This document shows, piece by piece, positions 14,992 to 23,421 of a stretch of 64,000 nucleotides of DNA; the stretch's first letter is position 1, and each line of letters starts with the position of its first letter. The stretch is from JBFGFX01 sp965232455. Its GTDB lineage: Bacteria > Pseudomonadota > Gammaproteobacteria > Steroidobacterales > Woeseiaceae. The stretch lies in contig OZ246981.1 in assembly GCA_965232455.1 (NCBI GenBank), positions 4,216,001-4,280,000 of the forward strand. The letters run 5' to 3'. The position numbers and the translations under genes were made by a program. The notes below the pieces were generated by a model that had not been told where the DNA came from, did not search any database, and worked only from the letters and a program-made list of their open reading frames with translations.

Positions 14992-16533
14992 ATGGCACTT
15001 AAGGCTTCTGAAATCAGTCAGCTGATTAAAGAGCGTATCGAGAACTTCGAGGCCGCCGCCGAGGCGCGGGACGTCGGCACGGTAATCGCGCTGACCGACG
15101 GCATCGTTCGTATCCACGGGCTGGCCGACGCGCGCTACGGCGAGATGCTCGAATTCCCGGGCAACACGTTCGGCATGGCGCTCAACGTCGAGCAGGATTC
15201 CGTCGGTGCCGTGGTGCTCGGAGACTACAAACACATCTCGGAAGGCGACACGGTCAAGACCACCGGTCGCATCCTCGAAGTGCCGATCGGCGAGGCGCTG
15301 CTGGGCCGCGTCGTGGACGCGCTCGGCAACCCGATCGACGGCAAGGGCCCCATCAACACGACCGAAACCGCCCCGATCGAAAAGGTCGCGCCCGGCGTCA
15401 TTGCGCGTAAGTCCGTCGACCAGCCCGTGCAGACGGGCCTCAAATCCATCGACGCCATGGTGCCGATCGGACGCGGTCAGCGCGAACTGATCATCGGTGA
15501 CCGCCAGACCGGCAAGACGGCCGTCGCGGTCGACGCGATCATCAACCAGGTCGGCACGGGCATCAAATGTATTTACGTGGCCATCGGCCAGAAAGCGTCG
15601 TCCATCGCCGGCGTCGTGCGCAAGCTGGAAGAGTTCGGCGCGATGGAACATACGATTGTCGTCGCCGCGGCCGCGGCCGACTCTCCGGCCATGCAGTACA
15701 TCTCGCCGTACTCGGGAACCTCGATGGGCGAATACTTCCTCGACAAGGGCGAGGACGCGCTGATCATTTTCGACGACCTGTCCAAACAGGCGGTCGCCTA
15801 TCGGCAGGTGTCGCTGCTGCTCAGGCGCCCGCCGGGCCGCGAAGCCTATCCGGGCGACGTCTTTTACCTGCACTCGCGCCTGCTCGAGCGCGCTGCCCGG
15901 GTCAGCGAGGCGCACGTCGAAGAGGTGTCCGGCGGCAAGATCACCGGCAAAACAGGATCGCTCACGGCGCTGCCGATCATCGAGACGCAGGCGGGCGACG
16001 TATCCGCGTTCGTGCCAACCAACGTGATTTCGATTACCGACGGTCAGATTTTCCTGGAGTCCGACCTGTTTGCGGCCGGTATCCGGCCCGCGATCAACGC
16101 CGGCCTGTCGGTGTCTCGCGTCGGCGGCGCCGCGCAAACGAAGATCATCAAAAAGCTTGGTGGCGGCGTCCGCCTCGCGCTGGCGCAGTACCGCGAACTC
16201 GCGGCGTTTGCCCAGTTTGCGTCCGATCTCGACGAAGCGACGCGCAAGCAGCTGGAGCGCGGCCAGCGCGTGACCGAACTGATGAAACAGAAACAGTATT
16301 CGCCGCTGTCGGTCGCCGAAATGAGTTTGTCGCTTTACGCGGTCAACGAGGGTTATCTCGACAGCCTCGACGTCGCGAAGGTCGGTGAGTACGAGTCGGC
16401 GTTACACGACTACGCTCGCGCCAATCACGGTGAGCTGATGGATCGGATCAACAACACGGGTGCCTACGACGACGACATTGCCGCGGAGCTCAAGGCCTGT
16501 TGTGACGGGTTTGCGGAAAAGGGTGCTTATTAG
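14992..16533 (+). CDS. atpA: ATP synthase F1 subunit alpha
   Basis: The 513-residue protein is the non-catalytic nucleotide-binding subunit of F1. The Walker A motif GDRQTGKT is near residue 170, followed by CIYVAIGQK. The alpha-specific EFPGN and the SVSRVGGAAQTK segments are present. It has the same length as the E. coli protein. It is followed by an unusual 243-bp gap before atpG. Confidence 0.98.
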   Translation: MALKASEISQLIKERIENFEAAAEARDVGTVIALTDGIVRIHGLADARYGEMLEFPGNTFGMALNVEQDSVGAVVLGDYKHISEGDTVKTTGRILEVPIGEALLGRVVDALGNPIDGKGPINTTETAPIEKVAPGVIARKSVDQPVQTGLKSIDAMVPIGRGQRELIIGDRQTGKTAVAVDAIINQVGTGIKCIYVAIGQKASSIAGVVRKLEEFGAMEHTIVVAAAAADSPAMQYISPYSGTSMGEYFLDKGEDALIIFDDLSKQAVAYRQVSLLLRRPPGREAYPGDVFYLHSRLLERAARVSEAHVEEVSGGKITGKTGSLTALPIIETQAGDVSAFVPTNVISITDGQIFLESDLFAAGIRPAINAGLSVSRVGGAAQTKIIKKLGGGVRLALAQYRELAAFAQFASDLDEATRKQLERGQRVTELMKQKQYSPLSVAEMSLSLYAVNEGYLDSLDVAKVGEYESALHDYARANHGELMDRINNTGAYDDDIAAELKACCDGFAEKGAY

Positions 16534-16547
16534 GCGGAACGGGCTAA

Positions 16548-16577
16548 CCTGTAGGAGCCCGTCCTGATGGGCGACCT
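16548..16577 (+). repeat. GTAG-headed REP element between atpA and atpG
   Basis: CCTGTAGGAGCCCGTCCTGA followed by TGGGCGACCTG is a full single copy of the REP. Its palindrome (GCCCGTC / GATGGGC) carries one G-T change. It lies 15 bp after the atpA stop inside the operon. Confidence 0.85.
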
Positions 16578-16641
16578 GAACAGCTGTTTGTCGTTGGTAA
16601 GGGCGCTGCTTCGATAGACATTTATTTGGGACTAGCATCGG

Positions 16642-16737
16642 CATTCGTTCTACAACAGATTGTTTGGGCATTGAAGACGACATTCGTTTAACAAAGCAGC
16701 AATTGAATAACTAAGCGAGATACCGCCGACATTCGTT
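16642..16737 (+). repeat. three CATTCGTT direct repeats in an AT-rich spacer before atpG
   Basis: CATTCGTT occurs at 16642, 16681 and 16730, each followed by a variant of YAACAA. The spacer 16580-16776 is clearly more AT-rich than the flanking atp genes and holds no open frame of note. It could contain an internal promoter or a protein-binding site. Confidence 0.6.
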
Positions 16738-16776
16738 CAACAACGTAAAAACGGTTAGAAAAATAGGACACCCAGC

Positions 16777-17649
16777 TTGGCAAACGAAAAAGAAATTCGT
16801 TCAAAGATCCGCAGCGTGAAAAACATGCAGAAGATCACGAGCGCCATGGAAATGGTTGCCGCCTCGAAGATCCGCAAAGCGCAGCAACAGATGGAGGAGT
16901 CTCGTCCCTACGCCGAGCGAATCCGCCGGGTGATCGGCCACCTGGGCGCGGCGAACCCCGAGTACAAGCACCCGTTTCTGGTCGAGCGCGAGGTCAAGCG
17001 GGTCGGCTATATCGTGATATCGACCGACCGCGGTCTTTGCGGTGGGCTGAACGTCAATCTCTTCAAGAAGGTGATCGGCGAGCTCACGCGCTGGCGCGGC
17101 GAAAACGTCGAGGTCGATCTGGCGCTGGTCGGGGCCAAGGCCGTGCAGTTTTTCCGGCGCCTCGGCGGCAACGTGGTCGGCACGGCGACGCATCTCGGCG
17201 ACCGTCCGCAGGTCAACGACCTGATCGGCTCGATCAAGATCATGCTGGATGCGTACAGCGAGGGCAGGATCGATCGCCTGTTCCTGGTGCATAACGAATT
17301 CGTCAGCACGATGAGCCAGAAACCGGAGGTGAAGACGCTTTTGCCCAGCAGCGCCATCGACCTCGGAGACGAAACCTTGCAAGAGCACTGGGACTACATT
17401 TACGAGCCCGATGCCGTCGACCTGCTCGAAGACGTTCTGATGCGTTATATCGAGTCGCAGGTCTATCGCGGCGCGGTCGAGAACTTCGCCTGTGAGATGG
17501 CCGCGAAGATGATTGCGATGAAGTCCGCCACCGACAACGCCGGCGAAATCATCGACAAACTGCAGCTCGCCTACAACAAGGCCCGGCAGGCGGCCATTAC
17601 GCAGGAAATTTCGGAGATCGTCGGCGGCGCGGCCGCGGTGTCCGGTTAA
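16777..17649 (+). CDS. atpG: ATP synthase F1 subunit gamma (TTG start)
   Basis: Subunit gamma is the central rotor shaft. The 290-residue product begins with EIRSKIRSVKNMQKITSAMEMVAASK, which matches the family from its first residues, so the TTG at 16777 must be the start; an AGGA lies 8 bp upstream. The C-terminal helix contains MAAKMIAMKSATDNAGEIIDKLQLAYNKARQAAITQE, the standard ending. The rare TTG start and the long upstream spacer suggest that gamma translation is tuned separately from alpha and beta. Confidence 0.96.
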   Translation: MANEKEIRSKIRSVKNMQKITSAMEMVAASKIRKAQQQMEESRPYAERIRRVIGHLGAANPEYKHPFLVEREVKRVGYIVISTDRGLCGGLNVNLFKKVIGELTRWRGENVEVDLALVGAKAVQFFRRLGGNVVGTATHLGDRPQVNDLIGSIKIMLDAYSEGRIDRLFLVHNEFVSTMSQKPEVKTLLPSSAIDLGDETLQEHWDYIYEPDAVDLLEDVLMRYIESQVYRGAVENFACEMAAKMIAMKSATDNAGEIIDKLQLAYNKARQAAITQEISEIVGGAAAVSG

Positions 17650-17715
17650 CTTGGATTACGAAACGATTGGCAGCAATTGCTGCACTAGAGCGGATTTAAG
17701 ATAGAGGATCAAAAC

Positions 17716-19095
17716 ATGAGCACCGGAACTACCGTGCAGATTATCGGCGCCGTCGTGGACGTCGAGTTCCCATCGGACCAGATTCCCAAGGTGTACGACG
17801 CCCTGGTGATCGACGAGGTGGACCTGACGCTCGAGGTTCAGCAGCAGCTGGGCGACGGCGTCGTGCGCACCATTGCGATGGGGTCCAGCGAGGGCCTGAA
17901 ACGCGGCATGGGCGTGAGCAACACCGGTAAGGCGATTTCGGTCCCGGTCGGCGAAAAAACGCTTGGCCGCATCATGGACGTGCTCGGCAAGCCGATCGAC
18001 AATGCCGGCGAAATCGGCGCCGAAAAAACGATGCCGATCCATCGCGAGCCACCTACCTACGAGGACCAGGCGGCGACGACCGACATTCTCGAAACCGGCA
18101 TCAAGGTCATCGACCTGATCATGCCGATCGCCAAGGGCGGCAAGGTCGGTCTGTTCGGCGGCGCGGGCGTGGGCAAAACCGTGACGCTCATGGAGCTGAT
18201 CAACAATATCGCCAAAGCGCACGGCGGTTTTTCGGTGTTCGCGGGTGTGGGCGAACGTACCCGCGAAGGTAACGACTTCTATCACGAGATGACGGAGGGC
18301 GGCGTCATCGACAAGGTGACGCTGGTCTACGGCCAGATGAACGAACCGCCGGGCAACCGCCTGCGCGTCGCGCTGACCGGCCTGACGATGGCCGAGGCGT
18401 TCCGCGACGAGGGCCGCGACGTCCTCATGTTCATCGACAACATCTATCGTTACACGCTCGCCGGAACTGAAGTATCGGCGCTGCTCGGCCGCATGCCGTC
18501 CGCGGTAGGCTACCAGCCGACGCTGGCCGAGGAAATGGGCGTGCTGCAGGAACGCATCGCGTCGACGAAAACCGGCTCGATCACGTCGTTCCAGGCCGTT
18601 TACGTGCCCGCGGACGACCTGACCGATCCGTCTCCCGCGACCACCTTCGCCCACCTGGACGCAACGCTCGTCCTGTCCCGGCAGATTTCCGAGCTCGGCA
18701 TTTATCCCGCGGTGGATCCGCTCGACTCGACCAGCCGAATCCTCGATCCGAACGTCATCGGTCAGGAACACTACGACTGCGCGCGCGGCGTGCAGGCGAT
18801 TCTGCAGCGTTACAAAGAGCTACAGGACATCATCGCGATCCTCGGCATGGACGAGCTTTCGGAAGACGACAAGCTCACGGTGACCCGTGCGCGCAAAATC
18901 CAGCGTTTCCTGTCGCAGCCGTTCACGGTTGCCGAGACGTTTACCGGAACGCCGGGCAAATACGTGCAGCTCTCGGAAACGATCCGCGGCTTCAACGGCA
19001 TTGCAAACGGCGATTACGACAATCTTCCGGAGCAGGCGTTTTACATGGTCGGTGGGATCGAAGAAGCCGTCGAGAAAGCGAAGAGCATGCAGTAA
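17716..19095 (+). CDS. atpD: ATP synthase F1 subunit beta
   Basis: The 459-residue catalytic subunit contains the Walker A motif GGAGVGKT near residue 155, the GERTREGNDFYHEM segment with the catalytic glutamate, and the DELSEDDKLTV motif (DELSEED type) in the C-terminal domain that contacts gamma. A good ribosome-binding site (AGAGGATC) precedes the ATG. A 66-bp gap separates it from atpG. Confidence 0.98.
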   Translation: MSTGTTVQIIGAVVDVEFPSDQIPKVYDALVIDEVDLTLEVQQQLGDGVVRTIAMGSSEGLKRGMGVSNTGKAISVPVGEKTLGRIMDVLGKPIDNAGEIGAEKTMPIHREPPTYEDQAATTDILETGIKVIDLIMPIAKGGKVGLFGGAGVGKTVTLMELINNIAKAHGGFSVFAGVGERTREGNDFYHEMTEGGVIDKVTLVYGQMNEPPGNRLRVALTGLTMAEAFRDEGRDVLMFIDNIYRYTLAGTEVSALLGRMPSAVGYQPTLAEEMGVLQERIASTKTGSITSFQAVYVPADDLTDPSPATTFAHLDATLVLSRQISELGIYPAVDPLDSTSRILDPNVIGQEHYDCARGVQAILQRYKELQDIIAILGMDELSEDDKLTVTRARKIQRFLSQPFTVAETFTGTPGKYVQLSETIRGFNGIANGDYDNLPEQAFYMVGGIEEAVEKAKSMQ

Positions 19096-19112
19096 GGCGC
19101 GAGACCCAAACA

Positions 19113-19529
19113 ATGCCTACCATTCAAGTCGACATCGTCTCCGCCGAGGGCGAGATCTATTCCGGCAACGCCAGCATGGTGTATGCGCCGGCTCGCATGG
19201 GTGAGGTCGGCATCGCGCCTCGTCACGCACCGCTGCTCACCGCGCTCAAACCCGGGGAAGTGCGCGTGGAGGACACCGACGGGAAGGAGCACTTCTTTTA
19301 CATCACGGGCGGCATGCTGGAAATTCAGCCGCACCTCGTGACGGTGTTGGCGGACACCGCCCTGCGCGGCGATCAGCTGGACGAAGCCGCCGCGCTTGCG
19401 GCGCAGCAGGCGGCCGAGGAAGCGCTGGCCGGCGTCTCCGAGGAGACCGACCTCAATCGCGCACAGGCCGAACTCGCCGAGGCTCGCGCGCGTTACCGTG
19501 CCGCACAGAAGCTCAAAGGCAAGCGGTAG
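19113..19529 (+). CDS. atpC: ATP synthase F1 subunit epsilon
   Basis: The 138-residue regulatory subunit has the N-terminal beta-sandwich (DIVSAEGEIYSGNASMVYAP, APRHAPLLTALKPGEVRV) and the C-terminal helical pair rich in Ala, Glu and Gln that can inhibit ATPase activity. It is the last gene of the operon and is followed after 39 bp by a strong terminator. Confidence 0.96.
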   Translation: MPTIQVDIVSAEGEIYSGNASMVYAPARMGEVGIAPRHAPLLTALKPGEVRVEDTDGKEHFFYITGGMLEIQPHLVTVLADTALRGDQLDEAAALAAQQAAEEALAGVSEETDLNRAQAELAEARARYRAAQKLKGKR

Positions 19530-19568
19530 TCGGCGGAAAAGGCGAAGAAGAACAAGGGGTCGAAAAAA

Positions 19569-19604
19569 GGGGTCGGTTCGCGCAGTAGAACCGACCCCTT
19601 TTTT
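19569..19604 (+). terminator. Rho-independent terminator of the atp operon
   Basis: GGGGTCGGTTC (19569-19579) pairs perfectly with GAACCGACCCC (19588-19598) around an 8-nt loop, and six T residues follow. A run of A precedes the stem, so it could also work from the minus strand. The same GGGGTCGG / CCGACCCC-T core reappears at 40570. Confidence 0.93.
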
Positions 19605-19713
19605 CTTGTTCGTGTGAACAAGGTCTCATTTCACGCCTGATGCGGTCGTGTAACCTTTCCGACCCAATTCCAGTCCACACTGGATACCATCGTCACAAAG
19701 TAAGGATACTGAC

Positions 19714-20292
19714 ATGAATCGCAAGAACCGCGTAGTACCTTGGTTGTGTACCATTTTCCTGATCACGCCGTTTGCAGCGGCTATGGCGGACAGCGGGCTG
19801 TACGTCGGCGGCGGTATTGGTAACGCCAGCGTCGAACTCGACTTCCAGGACGCCGGTTTCGACCTACCGGACTTCGACGAAGACGACTTCGCCTGGAAGG
19901 TGATGGGGGGCTACAACTTCGACCTCCTGACCTTCGACCTGGGCGTTGAGTTGAGTTACGTCGACTTCGGACAGCCGTCGGGAGACGTTCTCGGCGCCGA
20001 GGTCGAAATCGACTCGACGGGACTCAGTCTGTTTGGCGTGGCCGGCTTCGACCTCGGTCCCGTTGGCGTATTCGGCAAACTCGGCTATGTCTCCTGGGAC
20101 CTGGATGCAACCGTTTCCGACGTTGGACAGCCGTCCGTGTCGGCGAGTGACGACGGTTCGGACCTCGCCTACGGCGCGGGCGTCCGCGTCGGCCTGGGCG
20201 CGTTGGAGATTCGCGGCGAATACGAAGTGTTCGACATCGAAGACACCGACATCGGCATGGTCTCCGCAAGCCTGGTCTATCACTTCAATTAA
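19714..20292 (+). CDS. outer-membrane beta-barrel protein (OmpA/OmpW-like porin fold)
   Basis: The 192-residue protein has a signal peptide ending in AAAMA, then an eight-stranded-type barrel sequence with alternating hydrophobic residues and aromatic girdles: SGLYVGGGIGNASVELDF at the start, WKVMGGYNFDLLTFDLGVEL, LAYGAGVRVGLGALEIRGEYE, and the terminal strand IGMVSASLVYHFN, which ends in a Phe-Asn rather than the usual terminal Phe. It resembles small outer-membrane beta-barrel domain proteins. It is monocistronic, placed just downstream of the atp terminator, so it has its own promoter. Function is likely structural or a narrow pore; the ligand cannot be told from sequence. Confidence 0.8.
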   Translation: MNRKNRVVPWLCTIFLITPFAAAMADSGLYVGGGIGNASVELDFQDAGFDLPDFDEDDFAWKVMGGYNFDLLTFDLGVELSYVDFGQPSGDVLGAEVEIDSTGLSLFGVAGFDLGPVGVFGKLGYVSWDLDATVSDVGQPSVSASDDGSDLAYGAGVRVGLGALEIRGEYEVFDIEDTDIGMVSASLVYHFN

Positions 20293-20423
20293 CGTCCGCC
20301 GACAACGCGATAGACGACAAATGCCGCGGACGAAGCGGCAGCGCCGAAACGTCGGGCGCCGGCGATGAAAGGGGCGCGCGTCAGGGTACGTCCGTATCAG
20401 CGCGCAAGCGTCGGATTGGCGCG

Positions 20424-21452
20424 TCAGTCGTCGCCGGGCGGCGCAACCGACTGACGCACAATGAGCTTGTGGGGGACGATTTCCGGGATGTTGTCTTCCT
20501 GTTGGCCGATCTCGATCTCCCGGCACAGCCGGTACATCACGCGCTCGCCGATTTCTTCGGCGGGCTGGCCGATCGTCGTCAGCGGAGGGTCGAGCACTTC
20601 CGCGTAACGGATGTCGTCGAAACCGATCACGGACACGTCCTTGGGTATGGACATGCCGGACGCCTTGATCTCGTGAATGCAGCCGATCGCCATTTCGTCA
20701 TTGGCGCAAAAAATCGCCGTCGGACGGTGTTTGTGGTTCAGAAGTTTTCGTGTTGCTCTGCGGGCGCCGTCGATGGTCAGCTGACCCTCTACGATCCATC
20801 CATCCTCGATCGGCAGTTTCGACTTGTGCATGGCGGCGCGGTAGCCGAATTCACGATCCTTGGTCAATAGCGACGTCTCCGGCCCGTAGATCATTGCAAT
20901 GCGTTTGTGGCCGTTCGAGATAAGGTAGTTCGTGGCCTCCGTTGCGGCGGCGACGTTGTCGATGTGTACACTCGGGAAATGCGCCAGTTCGGGAGAGACG
21001 GTTTCGCAGCCGATGACGATCGGAAGGGCGCGACGGCTTTTGCTCGACAGCACTTCCGTCCCGAACGGTGACATGCTGGCGAGCAGGATGATGCCGTCCG
21101 TTTGCTTCGACACCACCATCGCGCCGATTTCGTCCGCGGTCATGGTATTGAACTGCGTTTCGTCGATGAGTATCGAATACCCTTTCGCCTTGGCGGCCGT
21201 GCGGATGCCGTGCATGACGGCGGTGAAAAACGGATCGCCGATGGACGGCAACACGACCATGACCATGTTGGTCCTGCCGCGCCGGAAGCTCTGCGCCAGC
21301 GTGTTGGGCAGATACCCCGTTTGCACGATCGCGTCCTGCACCCTCAAGCGGGTTTTCTCGGTGACCTTTTCGGGGGTGTTGAGGCACCGCGATACGGTTG
21401 CGATGGACACACCCGCAAGTTTCGCGACTTCCTTGATGGATGCTTCTGACAT
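20424..21452 (-). CDS. LacI/GalR family transcriptional regulator (putative xylose repressor)
   Basis: The 342-residue protein has an N-terminal LacI helix-turn-helix (IKEVAKLAGVSIATVSRCLN) and hinge (YLPNTLAQSFRRGRTN), followed by a periplasmic-binding-protein-like sensor domain with the usual segments SIGDPFFTAVMHGI, GYSILI, KQTDGIILLA, ALPIVIGCE and IGFDDIRYAEVLDPPLTTIGQP. It is transcribed divergently from xylB-xylA with a perfect LacI-type operator between them, so it most likely represses those genes and itself until xylose or a derivative binds. The position-and-operator argument is inference, but it is the usual arrangement for local LacI regulators. Confidence 0.9.
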   Translation of the reverse strand: MSEASIKEVAKLAGVSIATVSRCLNTPEKVTEKTRLRVQDAIVQTGYLPNTLAQSFRRGRTNMVMVVLPSIGDPFFTAVMHGIRTAAKAKGYSILIDETQFNTMTADEIGAMVVSKQTDGIILLASMSPFGTEVLSSKSRRALPIVIGCETVSPELAHFPSVHIDNVAAATEATNYLISNGHKRIAMIYGPETSLLTKDREFGYRAAMHKSKLPIEDGWIVEGQLTIDGARRATRKLLNHKHRPTAIFCANDEMAIGCIHEIKASGMSIPKDVSVIGFDDIRYAEVLDPPLTTIGQPAEEIGERVMYRLCREIEIGQQEDNIPEIVPHKLIVRQSVAPPGDD

Positions 21453-21620
21453 GGAGACTCGTTGACAAAGCGCGCAGTGTTATCAGGCCCTAGTATGAGT
21501 CAAGCCGACAGCGGGTGACAGTTCCAGGCCGGCCGGGTTCAGGCGAAACTGCCCGTCACGTCCCTATCCTTCTGATTACTAGTTATTTATTTGCATGAGA
21601 GCGCGAATTCAGGTAAAAAT

Positions 21621-21634
21621 TGTAAACGTTTACA
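21621..21634. promoter_or_regulatory. perfect LacI-family operator TGTAAACGTTTACA
   Basis: This 14-bp perfect palindrome with a central CG is the classic form of a LacI/GalR operator (TGTAAACGNTTACA). It lies in the 450-bp divergent gap 21453-21902, 169 bp upstream of the regulator and 269 bp before xylB, in a locally AT-rich stretch. The rest of the gap holds no convincing gene. Confidence 0.88.
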
Positions 21635-21902
21635 TTTTATGCATCAATAGACCCTTCGACGACCGGGGCGGATGAGGGTCGTCCGCGGGCGAAGGAACGT
21701 GAGGCCGACATGTCAGTTTTGCAACGAGATCACGTGAATCCTCCGATGCCGGGGCGGCGGTTGTCCGTCACGGTCCTGGAGGCGCAGAATGTTTCCGACG
21801 CGTCCAATCACCCACAATTTCCAGGCACGCTGCTGCGCGCCGGTGACGAGTATCGTCAGCATGGCTCGTACCGGTTCGAGCAGATCGTCTGAGGCGTACC
21901 GG

Positions 21903-23393
21903 ATGGCCGCAACGCAAACCGTCGTAGGCATCGACCTGGGCACCCAGAATCTGAAAGTCGTCTTCTACGATCCGGAGAGGCGCCAAATCGCGTCCTGTGA
22001 AAGCGCGCCGCTCGATATCTATCAGGGTGAAGTCGGCGTCGCCGAACAGCAGGCGCATTGGTGGATCAACGCGCTCAGGGAAGCGATGGCGAAAGTCGAT
22101 CCGGCGGTCCGCCGAACGGCCGCGGCGATTGGGGTCTCCGGACAACAGCACGGTTTTGTGGCGATGGACGTCGCCGGAGAGGTGCTCGCCCCGGTAAAAC
22201 TCTGGTGCGACACGTCGACCGAGCCAGAATGCGAGGAAATCATGCAGGCTTACGGCGGATTCGACGCGTGTACGACGGACGTCGGCAATCCGATCCTTCC
22301 CGGCTACACCGCATCGAAAATACGCTGGTTGAAAAAGGCCAGACCGCGGCTCTACGAGCAATTGGATTGCATACTGCTACCACACGACTATTTGAACTTC
22401 CATCTGACCGGCGAACGTTGCATGGAAACGGGCGACGCGTCCGGCACCGGTTTGCTCGACATCCGTACCCGGCGGTGGTCGACTGGCATGCTGCACGCCG
22501 TTGACGACGAGCGCGACCTGAGCGACTGCCTGCCGCCGTTGCGCGCCGAGAACGCCCCAATCGGTCACCTGCTCCCGGCCGTCGCGACGGAGATCGGCCT
22601 GCCCGCCGACATCCCCGTTTCCATCGGCGGCGGCGACAACATGATGGCGGCCATCGGCACGGGCAACGTCCGCCCGGGCCAGATGACGATGAGTCTGGGC
22701 ACGTCCGGGACGGTCTACGCCCATTCGGACGATCCGGTCATCGATCCAAAAGGCAACATCGCCGCATTCTGCTCGTCCACGGGCGCCTGGCTGCCGCTGC
22801 TGTGCACGATGAACTGCACGGTAACGACGGAACTCGTCCGCGATCTTCTGGGTGCGGACATCGCCTCCTTCGAGGCGCAGATTGCCTCGGCGCCGCGGGG
22901 CGCCGATGGAATTCTGACGGTACCGTTTTTCAACGGCGAGCGCACCCCGAACCTGCCCAACGCGAAAGGCTGCATTGTGGGCATGAACAGCCACAACACG
23001 AAGCCCGAAAACCTGCTGCGATCGGCCGTCGAAGGGGCCACCTTCGCGTTGCGCTTCGGCATCGACGAGCTGACCAATCTCGGCGTCGGTGCGTCGGAAA
23101 TCGTGCTGACCGGCGGCGGCGTCAACAGCGACCAATGGCGCCAGCTGGTAGCCGACATCTGCGATACGCCCGTCACCGTGCTGCATCAGGACGAGGGCGC
23201 GGCTTTCGGCGCGGCGCTTCAGGCGCTGGAAATTCTGACGCGTGACGTGACCATCGAGGACATCGTCGCGGAACACCTTACGCGAGACGAACGCCGATGC
23301 TGCGAGCCGGGACCGGCCGCCGTCAACTTCTACAAAGACGCTTACGCCAGCTATCAGCGCGCTGTCGAGGTCGTCACTTCTCTTTACGACTGA
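21903..23393 (+). CDS. xylB: xylulokinase
   Basis: XylB phosphorylates D-xylulose to xylulose-5-phosphate, which enters the pentose phosphate pathway. The 496-residue protein belongs to the FGGY kinase family. The N-terminal phosphate-binding segment VVGIDLGTQNLKVVFYD starts at residue ~7. Substrate segment GVSGQQHGFVAMD and the ATP-domain motifs GGGDNMMAAIGTG and MSLGTSGTVYA are present, as is the adenosine motif IVLTGGGVNSDQWRQLVADI. I start at ATG 21903 because GAGG lies 8 bp upstream and the family begins here; the longer frame from 21789 adds 38 unsupported residues. It is in an operon with xylA (28-bp gap). Confidence 0.95.
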   Translation: MAATQTVVGIDLGTQNLKVVFYDPERRQIASCESAPLDIYQGEVGVAEQQAHWWINALREAMAKVDPAVRRTAAAIGVSGQQHGFVAMDVAGEVLAPVKLWCDTSTEPECEEIMQAYGGFDACTTDVGNPILPGYTASKIRWLKKARPRLYEQLDCILLPHDYLNFHLTGERCMETGDASGTGLLDIRTRRWSTGMLHAVDDERDLSDCLPPLRAENAPIGHLLPAVATEIGLPADIPVSIGGGDNMMAAIGTGNVRPGQMTMSLGTSGTVYAHSDDPVIDPKGNIAAFCSSTGAWLPLLCTMNCTVTTELVRDLLGADIASFEAQIASAPRGADGILTVPFFNGERTPNLPNAKGCIVGMNSHNTKPENLLRSAVEGATFALRFGIDELTNLGVGASEIVLTGGGVNSDQWRQLVADICDTPVTVLHQDEGAAFGAALQALEILTRDVTIEDIVAEHLTRDERRCCEPGPAAVNFYKDAYASYQRAVEVVTSLYD

Positions 23394-23421
23394 ACCAAGC
23401 ATACCCACCGAGGCAAACCCA

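Noticed and set aside
21710..21892. 60-codon open frame between the LacI operator and xylB, possible leader peptide
   Set aside because: It has no codon run or hairpin pair that would indicate attenuation, and its translation resembles nothing. It is probably chance.
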